Assembly: GCA_003447895.1 (NCBI GenBank) | Contig: DLYC01000271.1 | Location: 1-6,047, forward strand | Origin: Lachnospiraceae bacterium | GTDB lineage: Bacteria > Bacillota > Clostridia > Lachnospirales > Lachnospiraceae | Reading direction: 5' to 3' | Length of the DNA: 6,047 bases | Shown: piece after piece, positions 1-6,047 of the stretch | How positions within the stretch are numbered: the stretch's first letter is position 1 | Layout: every line of letters begins with the position of its first letter | Notes under the pieces: model-generated | Seen by the model: only the letters and a program-made list of their open reading frames with translations | What the model was told of the DNA's origin: nothing | The model's database searches: none | Made by a program: the position numbers and the translations under genes

Positions 1-2
1 CC

Positions 3-3000
3 GGCGCAGAGGAGGCGGACGAATACCTTCGAGCCGTCGCGAAGCGCTCGCAGTCCAAGGAGAAATCCGACCCCACGCTTTACAAAAACGGTTGGGATGA
101 TGCCGCACAGCCTGCCTCGGCGCAGGCTGAAACTGCACAGTCCACTGCGGCTCGGGACGAAACTGCACAGTCCACCGTGGCACAGGATGCCGCCGGGACT
201 ACGGCGGAGCCAAAAGACAATCCATCCCAGGGCTCCCCTCAACCGGACCGGAAGCTCTATACCATCATGATCTACATGGTCGGCTCCAATCTCGAGAGCC
301 GCATGGGAAATGCCACCAGGGATATAGAGGAAATCGATGAGGCGGGGCTGACTTTTGACAACTATAATGTGGTGCTATACACGGGCGGGAGTGCGCGCTG
401 GGTCTCGGATGTCCCGAGCGACTGCAACGCGGTTTTGGACATGTCGCGACGGGGCGGCGAGCGGATCGTCGCCCGGACCAAGGAGAGCGCCAACATGGGG
501 GACCCCCGGACACTCGCATCGTTCCTTCAGTTCTGCGACGAGAACTATCCGGCGGAGCACAACGCGCTGATTCTGTGGGACCACGGCGCAGGCCCGCTCC
601 TGGGCTACGGCTCGGATGAGATCTATGACTCGGATTCGCTGCTTCTGACGGAAATGTCGGAGGCAATGGAGGCCTCCCCCTTTGGCCAAAAGACAGAAGG
701 AGACAGGAAACTCGACTTCGTGGGTTTTGACGCATGCCTGATGTCCTGCCTCGAGAGCATGGAAGTGTGGTCCCAATATGCGGATTACTACGTCGCGTCC
801 CAGGAGCTCGAGCCGGGGGCGGGGTGGGACTATGCCTTTCTGAAGGTTCTGGACGAGGCCGCCTACGTGCAGACGGGTGACGCGCAAGCGCCCGGCGCCA
901 CGCAGCAGGACACAGAGTCGCAGCCGAACCGGCCTGCAGCAGAGGCCGCCTCCGCGCAGACGGTTGCCGCCCCCGCAATCACCGCCCGCATTCTCGACAC
1001 CTTCAGGGACTACTATGCCCAAGAGCGCTCCGCCACCTACGATCCGGACCTGACGCTGGCCTGCGTGGACCTCTCCAAAGTGAGGGCTGTTTCCGAGGCC
1101 CTCGACGAGATGGCGGACAGGATGAACAGTTCCCTGCGCGGCGGCGAGTACGCGGAGATTATGAAGCGGCGCGCGGATTCCAAGGGATTTGGCCTTGCGG
1201 AGAATTCCAAGGGACAGGTGTCCTACAACTATGATCTTGTGGACATGGGGGATCTGGCCGACCACATGAAGGAGGTCTACCCGCAGGAAGCGGAGGAGAT
1301 TACGGCGGCGCTGGGCGACGCTGTGGTCTCGCAGTATACGAATCTGGAGAAGGCAAGCGGGATCTCTCTGTATTTTCCCTTCAGGAACAAAGGACAGTAC
1401 TTGTCGATGGGAAGCTACTATGCGCAGATCATGCAGGAGACGAAGGCTGCGCTTCGGTATTTGAGTTTTTTGACGGCGAGCAGGAAGAACTGGGTCAGGG
1501 AGAAGGCGAGGGACTGGGCGCTTGGGACGCCTGTCGATCGGGGAGACGAGTACACGCTGCAGCTGACAAAGGAGCAGATCGAGAACAGTGTCGCTGTCTA
1601 CTATACGATCCTGGATGATGAAAGGGATAGAGAGACCGGGAGGTGTTCGACAAGGGTTAAGCGATGCAGGATCGAGCCGGACCGGGACGGCGTGATCCAT
1701 TTGAGCAAGTCGCTGCCGCTCATTTTTGCGCAGGTCGGCGATCAGAAAGCGTTCCTTAGGGCAGAGCAGATCGAGTCCGACAGAAAGCGCTCTGTATATA
1801 AAACCATAAATGTCAGCCTCTTCAGCGATGTCACATACCTTGAGCACAGAGATGACATCGAGGAGATTCCGATCACGATCCTCTTCAGTATCGATCATAA
1901 GACAGGGGACCTGCAGATTCTGAACATCACGGGCGACGATCCGGGAATCGGCCTGGGCGGAAAGAGCACTGTGGAGATCGGGGACTGGGAAGAACTGGTC
2001 GGCTACACAGGCAATGAAGCCGCGATCCCCACGCGTGACGCGGAGGGGAGGCTGCTCCCTTTCAGCGAATGGAACCGCTCGCCTGTACAGACATGGAGCA
2101 GCTGTCCTATTGACAGCAGGTTTGAGGTTGTCGCAATCAGGTCCGATGAGATTCATGCAAGTCTCGTCTGCCAGATTGAGATCGAAGATATCAACGGCGA
2201 GTTCTACGCTTCGGAGCTTGTGGAGCTTCCGGGCCCTTCCAGGATGCGCACAGTGGAAACAGAAACCGAAAACGGCACATTATCTTTAGCGGTCTACTCA
2301 GATCACGCGGAAGTAACGGGCTATACGGGGACGGATGACGTGATCGAAGTGCCGGGAGAGGTTGACGGAGAACCGGTCACCGCAATAGACGGCAATTTTT
2401 CTGTTTATAACTTTTACGGATCAGATGCTTATACGCCTGTGAAGGAGATCATACTGCCGGATACGATCACCTCGATTGGAAGCGGTTCATTCAGCACATG
2501 CCAGAATCTGGAGAAGATCCGGATGCCGGCGAGCCTTGCGCAGATCGGCGACGGGGCCTTCATGCACTGTATTTCTCTCACGGAGATCGAGATTCCCGAA
2601 GGGGTGAAGAGTATCGGGAAATGTGCGTTTGCTTACTGCCTGTCGCTTAATGAGATCCGGATTCCGGAGTCGCTCGAGCGGATCGGCGACGGTGTATTTA
2701 TGGGCTGTCCAAATCTGGCCCGCTTTACAGGCGCTCCCGTCACCAAGGCGTGCAGGACCGAATCCGGGCTCCTCTACTCGGCGGACGGAAGGACGCTCCT
2801 TGCCTACAGCGGGGAAGCCGGCACAGAGTGTACGGTGGCGGACGGAACGCAGACAATCGGATACGGCGCATTTGCCAGGGCGCACATCAGGGAGATTACG
2901 TTCCCGGACTCTGTTCGCGAGGTTGAGGGCTATGCCTTCTATCAGTGCACTTCACTTGCTATGCCGGAGCTGCCCGAAGGGCTTCTCAAAGTCGGAAGGC

Positions 3001-4889
3001 ATGCCTGGGACACGAGACCACGGACTCTCAAGGACGAAGAGGTGTCCGAAGAAGCAGTGGAGATTCACATACCGGCGTCGCTGGAGGAGATCGGAGAGCA
3101 CTCTTTTGACACCTATGTGAACAGAAGATTTCGCGTAGCGGACGAAAACCGGCACTACAGCGAACGGGACGGATTTCTGATGAACAAGGCCGGTGACACG
3201 GTGCAGCAGGCAGCTTCCAATGCGGAAGGAACGGTGGTCATTCCGGAGGGGACGGTCTCCTATTCGGAGGACATTTTGTGGTATTACCTGAATTACAGAG
3301 ACAGCTTCAATATTGATATTCCGAAGCGGGAAATCTATATTCCCGCCTCGGTGATCCGCTTTGAAGAGCCTCCGTCGGTGTCTGTTTACCCGGAAAAATT
3401 CAGCAGTATGCACTGCGCCAGATTTCTCTATCACTGCCCGGAGGGGTCCCGTGCGGAGCAGTATGCAAAAGAAAAAGGGCTGACATACACGACGGATATG
3501 TCGGTAAAGACCGGCGAAGCGCAGGTGGAGACAGAGAAGGGAAGGCTGTATTTTGACCTGTTTGGGGACCATGCGGCCCTCGTAGGGTATAACGGAGATG
3601 ACGAGGAACTCGTCCTTCCGCAGGAAGCGGAGGGAGTGCCGCTGACGGTGATCGGGAATGGAGTGAAATCCGTAAGCTCGATTCTCCCGGATGAACTCTA
3701 TCATTTCACAAGCCTTTCAAAGATCGTCATTCCGGAGGGCGTCACGCAGATCAAAGACAATGCGCTCTGCGGGGTTTACAGCGCGGAGATTATCCTTCCG
3801 TCTACTCTGAAAGTCCTGGGCAGAAGTGCCATCGTCTCATCGAAGCCGGTGACCCTGCCTGACGGAATCGAAGTGCTGGGAAGAGAATGCGTATCCGGTG
3901 TGCTCAAGGGGGAACGATTTGTTGTCAGGCCTTCTTTGCGGCAGATTGACAGCGGCGCCTTTAATGAAGCGCGGGTCAGGAAGTTTGTACAGAGGGGGGA
4001 GAATGCCAGATACAGCGTCCGGGACGGCATTCTTTTTAACGCCGACGGCACAGAGCTCCTAAGTTACCCCATGACAGGGAAGAGTGAGGTCTCTGTGCCC
4101 GAGGGGGTCCTCGGAATCGGAGACAGCGCCTTCTGTGAGAGAAGCACAGTGCAGAGAATTGTCCTTCCGTCCTCCCTGCAGTATATCGGGGAAGGGGCGT
4201 TTGAGGACTGCATTGCTCTGACAGAGGTGATTTTTGGCGAGGGCACAAGGCTCGATTATATCGGAGAGTCGGCTTTCTATTTCTGTGATACGCTTTCTGA
4301 GATTACGCTGCCGCCGGTGATGGACATCGGGAAGTCGGCGTTTCAATTCTGCAGGCAGTTAAAAGAGGTGACCTTTGCGGAGGGGACACTTTCGATCGGA
4401 GATTCAGCGTTCTATCGGACCGGTGTTGCGGCACCGGTATTTCCGGACAGTCTGCAGAGCATCGGGCAAAGTGCATTTGACAGTTACGAGGACGGGCTTC
4501 TCCCTGACAGCGCGCAGATCATCCGCATTCCGGCGCATGTGACGGTAATCGGAGATTATGCGTTTTCAAGTATCGGAAATACGGCTTTCGAGGTAGACGA
4601 GGGAAATACGGTCTTTTCGGCGGAGGACGGCCTTCTCATGGACCGGGATCAGAGCACGGTGGTCTTGTGTCCCTCGGGACGGACGGGCACCGTCACGATT
4701 CCGGAAGGGACTGCGTTTATAAGAAACTTTGCTTTCATCGATGCCTTCGGAGTTACCGATGTGGTGATCCCGGACAGCGTTGTCTATATCGGCACGGAGA
4801 ATTTCGATCGGAATAACGTCACATTTCACTGCAGCGAAGATTCGTATGCGTGGAGATTCGCGCTCGAGAACGGGTTCGACGTAGAGTAA
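3..4889 (+). CDS. Clostripain-family (C11) cysteine peptidase with two BspA-type leucine-rich-repeat modules, 5'-partial
   Basis: Probable exported endopeptidase, expected to cut after Arg or Lys, fused to a large binding region. The reading frame is open from the first in-frame codon (base 3) to TAA at 4887-4889. The GTG at 177 has no Shine-Dalgarno and lies inside a repeat, and no ATG, GTG or TTG precedes it in frame, so the true start is upstream of the window. Numbering from the Val codon at 177: C11 domain about 27-439, opening with LYTIMIYMVGSNLES; catalytic His136 in WDHGAG; nucleophile Cys187 in FDACLM, with Asp185 at the position reported to line the Arg/Lys pocket in PmC11. A Gln/Ala/Pro-rich insert occupies 232-267. 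Residues 440-694 form a beta-rich-looking region of unknown family. LRR_5 modules span about 696-1106 and 1118-1570. It is far longer than clostripain (about 530 residues). No C-terminal membrane helix or LPXTG motif is present; a signal or anchor would be in the missing N-terminus. The C11 and LRR assignments are strong; substrate and location are inferred. Confidence 0.93.
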   Translation, partial: GAEEADEYLRAVAKRSQSKEKSDPTLYKNGWDDAAQPASAQAETAQSTAARDETAQSTVAQDAAGTTAEPKDNPSQGSPQPDRKLYTIMIYMVGSNLESRMGNATRDIEEIDEAGLTFDNYNVVLYTGGSARWVSDVPSDCNAVLDMSRRGGERIVARTKESANMGDPRTLASFLQFCDENYPAEHNALILWDHGAGPLLGYGSDEIYDSDSLLLTEMSEAMEASPFGQKTEGDRKLDFVGFDACLMSCLESMEVWSQYADYYVASQELEPGAGWDYAFLKVLDEAAYVQTGDAQAPGATQQDTESQPNRPAAEAASAQTVAAPAITARILDTFRDYYAQERSATYDPDLTLACVDLSKVRAVSEALDEMADRMNSSLRGGEYAEIMKRRADSKGFGLAENSKGQVSYNYDLVDMGDLADHMKEVYPQEAEEITAALGDAVVSQYTNLEKASGISLYFPFRNKGQYLSMGSYYAQIMQETKAALRYLSFLTASRKNWVREKARDWALGTPVDRGDEYTLQLTKEQIENSVAVYYTILDDERDRETGRCSTRVKRCRIEPDRDGVIHLSKSLPLIFAQVGDQKAFLRAEQIESDRKRSVYKTINVSLFSDVTYLEHRDDIEEIPITILFSIDHKTGDLQILNITGDDPGIGLGGKSTVEIGDWEELVGYTGNEAAIPTRDAEGRLLPFSEWNRSPVQTWSSCPIDSRFEVVAIRSDEIHASLVCQIEIEDINGEFYASELVELPGPSRMRTVETETENGTLSLAVYSDHAEVTGYTGTDDVIEVPGEVDGEPVTAIDGNFSVYNFYGSDAYTPVKEIILPDTITSIGSGSFSTCQNLEKIRMPASLAQIGDGAFMHCISLTEIEIPEGVKSIGKCAFAYCLSLNEIRIPESLERIGDGVFMGCPNLARFTGAPVTKACRTESGLLYSADGRTLLAYSGEAGTECTVADGTQTIGYGAFARAHIREITFPDSVREVEGYAFYQCTSLAMPELPEGLLKVGRHAWDTRPRTLKDEEVSEEAVEIHIPASLEEIGEHSFDTYVNRRFRVADENRHYSERDGFLMNKAGDTVQQAASNAEGTVVIPEGTVSYSEDILWYYLNYRDSFNIDIPKREIYIPASVIRFEEPPSVSVYPEKFSSMHCARFLYHCPEGSRAEQYAKEKGLTYTTDMSVKTGEAQVETEKGRLYFDLFGDHAALVGYNGDDEELVLPQEAEGVPLTVIGNGVKSVSSILPDELYHFTSLSKIVIPEGVTQIKDNALCGVYSAEIILPSTLKVLGRSAIVSSKPVTLPDGIEVLGRECVSGVLKGERFVVRPSLRQIDSGAFNEARVRKFVQRGENARYSVRDGILFNADGTELLSYPMTGKSEVSVPEGVLGIGDSAFCERSTVQRIVLPSSLQYIGEGAFEDCIALTEVIFGEGTRLDYIGESAFYFCDTLSEITLPPVMDIGKSAFQFCRQLKEVTFAEGTLSIGDSAFYRTGVAAPVFPDSLQSIGQSAFDSYEDGLLPDSAQIIRIPAHVTVIGDYAFSSIGNTAFEVDEGNTVFSAEDGLLMDRDQSTVVLCPSGRTGTVTIPEGTAFIRNFAFIDAFGVTDVVIPDSVVYIGTENFDRNNVTFHCSEDSYAWRFALENGFDVE
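129..188 (+). repeat. Two-copy 30-bp tandem repeat encoding a Thr/Gln/Ser linker
   Basis: Bases 129-158 and 159-188 are adjacent copies of a 30-bp unit. The first 17 bases (GAAACTGCACAGTCCAC) are identical and the remainder diverges. They encode ETAQSTAARD and ETAQSTVAQD, so the reading frame is kept. A third, degenerate copy may follow (AAGTTAEPKD). The segment forms the flexible linker before the C11 domain. Such in-frame repeats often vary in copy number between strains; that is inference here. Confidence 0.85.
870..977 (+). other. Low-complexity Gln/Ala/Pro-rich insert within the C11 peptidase domain
   Basis: About 36 residues (232-267 counted from the Val codon at 177) rich in Gln, Ala, Pro, Thr and Glu, starting QTGDAQAPGATQQDTESQ. 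They lie between the segment after the nucleophile Cys (ending in DEAAYV) and the helix starting ITARILDTF. Composition resembles the linker before the domain. It is probably a disordered surface loop; a role in processing or spacing is speculative. It is in frame and shows no sign of frameshift. Confidence 0.7.
2262..3494 (+). repeat. First BspA-type (LRR_5) leucine-rich-repeat module
   Basis: The module opens with the strand pattern typical of BspA modules: TLSLAVYSDHAEVTGYTG, then EVPGEVDGEPVTAI. About eight repeats of the form IxIPxxVxxIGxxAFxxCxxLxx follow, clearest at IGSGSFSTCQNL, IGDGAFMHCISL, IGKCAFAYCLSL and IGDGVFMGCPNL. Two hairpin inserts with the pattern (D/S)G(L/F)L interrupt the repeats near residues 862 and 998. 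It closes with HCPEGSRAEQYAKEKGL, the usual capping motif. LRR_5 domains form a curved solenoid that binds proteins or surfaces; the ligand here is unknown. The last repeats (around 3260-3400) are degenerate. Confidence 0.88.
3528..4886 (+). repeat. Second BspA-type (LRR_5) leucine-rich-repeat module
   Basis: The opening motif recurs (GRLYFDLFGDHAALVGYNGD, then LPQEAEGVPLTVIG), so this is a new module and not a continuation of the first. Repeats are clearest in the second half: IGDSAFCERSTV, IGEGAFEDCIAL, IGESAFYFCDTL, IGKSAFQFCRQL, IGDSAFYRTGV and IGQSAFDSYED. Hairpin inserts with DGIL and DGLL lie near residues 1283 and 1484. It ends in a cap (HCSEDSYAWRFALENGF) four residues before the stop, so the module is complete and the protein has no further C-terminal domain. 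Its first third (3660-3960) has weak, irregular repeats. Confidence 0.88.
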
Positions 4890-4919
4890 TTCAGGGGGCG
4901 GAACCGGCGGCGCCGCGGC

Positions 4920-4940
4920 TCGATTCCACGTGATTATCGA
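4920..4940. promoter_or_regulatory. Imperfect inverted repeat in the intergenic spacer, possible operator
   Basis: TCGAT (4920-4924) is mirrored by ATCGA (4936-4940) around a central CACGTG palindrome (4927-4932), with arms one base out of register. It lies 35 bp before the DUF58 start. It resembles a protein-binding site in form, but no convincing -35/-10 pair adjoins it and chance is a real alternative. The spacer also holds a GCGGCGCCGC palindrome at 4907-4916 with no T-run after it. Confidence 0.25.
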
Positions 4941-4961
4941 CCTCAGTCTGCAAATGACACA

Positions 4962-4968
4962 AGAAGGA
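4962..4968 (+). promoter_or_regulatory. Ribosome binding site for the DUF58 gene
   Basis: AGAAGGA matches five of six bases of AGGAGG and stands 6 bases before ATG 4975. It decides between that start and the in-frame ATG at 4954, which has only CTCAGTCTGCAA before it and no purine-rich site. Confidence 0.75.
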
Positions 4969-4974
4969 AATAAA

Positions 4975-6047
4975 ATGCTTCTCATCTGGATTCCGGTCAG
5001 CGTGCTGGCTATGTATTTTGTCCTGAATATGGTGTACGGGAAGCTTTGGAAAAACGGCCTCAGGGCGGAACTTCGCTTTGAGGAGCGGGACGTGGAGGAA
5101 GGCGACGTGGCCACACTGGTGGAAACCGTGACCAATGACAAGCTCCTCCCGCTGCCCGTCATCAAGCTGTCCTTTAAGATGGACCGCTCGCTGGTGATCG
5201 ACGAGGACCGAAACGCGACGGTGTCGGACAAAACGAACGTGATGGAATTTTTTGGCCTGAGCGGGCATGAAGAGGTCACAAGAAGGCAGCCTGTCCGGGC
5301 GGCCAAAAGGGGATATTACCTGATCAGCGAGGCGGGCATTGCCCTTCCGGATTTCTTCACGGAGGGGGTGCGCTACCTTGGTACGAGCCAGGCGGCGTCG
5401 CTCCTTGTCTGCCCGCGGATGCTGGACGACGATGTGACTTTGGACATCTCCAGACAGATCGTCGGCGAGATTGTGTCGAGAAACCGGCTGTATCAGGACG
5501 TCTTTTCATTCAGGGGAATCCGGGAGTACACGAACGGGGACCCGCTCAGCGCCATCAACTGGAAGGCGTCTGCCAGGACCGGCGATTACATGGTCAACAT
5601 CAGGGACTACACGTGCGGCCAACACATCCGGTTTCTGCTCGATCTGGAGCCACCGTCGATCCGCTACAGCGAAGAGCGCCTGGAACAGGGGATCCGCCTG
5701 GCCTACACGCTGGCCGGCCGGTGCATACAGGCGCAGATCCCGGTCAGCCTCGCGTCCAACGGAAGGGACGTGATCACGGGCAGGGAAGTGGCGACGTCAT
5801 CGGGAAGCTCCGAGCGGCACCTCGGCGCGATCGGCGAGGCGCTCGCCAGGGTCAGCCTGTCCGCAAAACCGCGGCCGTTTTCGGACCTCATCCGGGAGGA
5901 GAGAATGACTCTGGAGGCAGGGGCAGCCATCCCCGGCACAGACGCCGGCCAAAACATAGCCCTGTGCCTGATCTCCTCCGGCCAGACCGATGCGCTTCTC
6001 GCGGAGGCGGATGCGCTCGCCCGATTCTGCGCCGGGCAGGGCGGAGG
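4975..6047 (+). CDS. DUF58 domain-containing membrane-anchored protein, 3'-partial
   Basis: The frame runs open for 357 codons from ATG 4975 to the window edge. I chose this start because AGAAGGA sits 6 bases upstream; an in-frame ATG at 4954 has no ribosome binding site. Residues 2-21 (starting LLIWIPVSVLAMYF) form one hydrophobic helix, followed by basic residues, so the rest probably faces the cytoplasm. Residues 30-160 look like the beta-rich region usual in this family (ERDVEEGD, LLPLPVIKLSF). The DUF58 signature is at 180-201: FRGIREYTNGD, then INWKASAR. A von Willebrand A-like segment follows at about 217-255, but its metal-site strand reads FLLDLEPPS, without a DxSxS motif. Known of the family: DUF58 proteins are commonly encoded beside MoxR AAA+ ATPases and transglutaminase-like proteins and are linked to envelope protein maturation; the biochemical role is not settled. 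Neighbours: it follows the C11-LRR gene by 85 bp on the same strand, probably in one operon. The C-terminus is missing. Confidence 0.9.
   Translation, partial: MLLIWIPVSVLAMYFVLNMVYGKLWKNGLRAELRFEERDVEEGDVATLVETVTNDKLLPLPVIKLSFKMDRSLVIDEDRNATVSDKTNVMEFFGLSGHEEVTRRQPVRAAKRGYYLISEAGIALPDFFTEGVRYLGTSQAASLLVCPRMLDDDVTLDISRQIVGEIVSRNRLYQDVFSFRGIREYTNGDPLSAINWKASARTGDYMVNIRDYTCGQHIRFLLDLEPPSIRYSEERLEQGIRLAYTLAGRCIQAQIPVSLASNGRDVITGREVATSSGSSERHLGAIGEALARVSLSAKPRPFSDLIREERMTLEAGAAIPGTDAGQNIALCLISSGQTDALLAEADALARFCAGQGG

Noticed and set aside
265..978. Minus-strand open frame of 237 codons rich in Arg, Pro and Ser
   Set aside because: Composition is that of a GC-rich shadow frame, with no motifs or ribosome binding site.
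375..2156. Long minus-strand open frame (593 codons) opposite the peptidase gene
   Set aside because: Its translation has no recognisable domain, is rich in Arg, His and Leu, and lies fully opposite a frame with clear C11 motifs. Long antisense frames are expected in GC-rich coding DNA.
2952..3704. Minus-strand open frame of 250 codons opposite the first LRR module
   Set aside because: No recognisable family; the plus strand carries well-formed LRR_5 repeats throughout.
4419..4438. Perfect 7-bp inverted repeat (ACCGGTG / CACCGGT) with a 6-base loop
   Set aside because: It lies inside the LRR coding sequence with no T-run or promoter context; most likely chance.
2450..4800. Repeated DNA words such as ATCGGAGA followed by GCnTT, which could suggest a DNA repeat array
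   Set aside because: They are spaced irregularly, in frame, and encode the IGxxAF core of LRR_5 repeats, so protein repetition explains them.
4904..4918. GC-rich palindrome as a transcription terminator
   Set aside because: No run of T follows it, and the core is a self-complementary palindrome with no loop.
4954..4956. Alternative in-frame ATG start for the DUF58 gene
   Set aside because: No purine-rich site precedes it, and starting there would translate through the ribosome binding site of ATG 4975. The hydrophobic helix also begins directly after ATG 4975.
4566..5306. Minus-strand open frame of 246 codons spanning the intergenic spacer
   Set aside because: It overlaps the end of the LRR gene and the start of the DUF58 gene, both well supported, and its translation is Ser/Arg-rich with no domain.

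Overview
The window holds two co-directional plus-strand genes, and both run off an edge. The first fills about four fifths of the window. It encodes a very large protein (1628 residues visible, N-terminus missing) that joins a clostripain-type (family C11) cysteine peptidase domain to a poorly characterised middle region and two consecutive BspA-type (LRR_5) leucine-rich-repeat modules. The second starts 85 bp downstream and encodes a DUF58 membrane-anchored protein whose C-terminus is cut by the window end.

The gene content suggests an anaerobic, gut-type Firmicute of class Clostridia, probably Lachnospiraceae-like. The clostripain fold, BspA repeats and a single-helix DUF58 protein are a familiar set there. 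The DNA is GC-rich for that group, with frequent AGG/AGA arginine codons and an AGAAGGA ribosome binding site. This placement is an inference; there is no rRNA or other marker in the window.

Layout: bases 3-257 encode a Gln/Ala/Thr/Ser-rich linker with a 30-bp tandem repeat. Bases 258-1493 encode the C11 domain with His and Cys catalytic residues in place. Bases 1494-2261 encode a middle region of no recognised family. Bases 2262-3494 and 3528-4886 encode two complete LRR modules, each with its own N-terminal opening motif and C-terminal capping motif. Bases 4890-4974 are a short intergenic spacer with a GC palindrome, an imperfect inverted repeat and a ribosome binding site. Bases 4975 to the end encode DUF58.

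The two genes are probably co-transcribed: same strand, short gap, no terminator with a T-run. The peptidase-LRR protein is likely exported or surface-held, though its signal or anchor would lie upstream of the window. The LRR part would bind a target and the C11 part would cut after Arg or Lys. DUF58 proteins usually work with a MoxR-type AAA+ ATPase on envelope proteins; a MoxR gene is not in this window but may lie nearby. No RNA genes, mobile elements, CRISPR arrays or attachment sites were seen.
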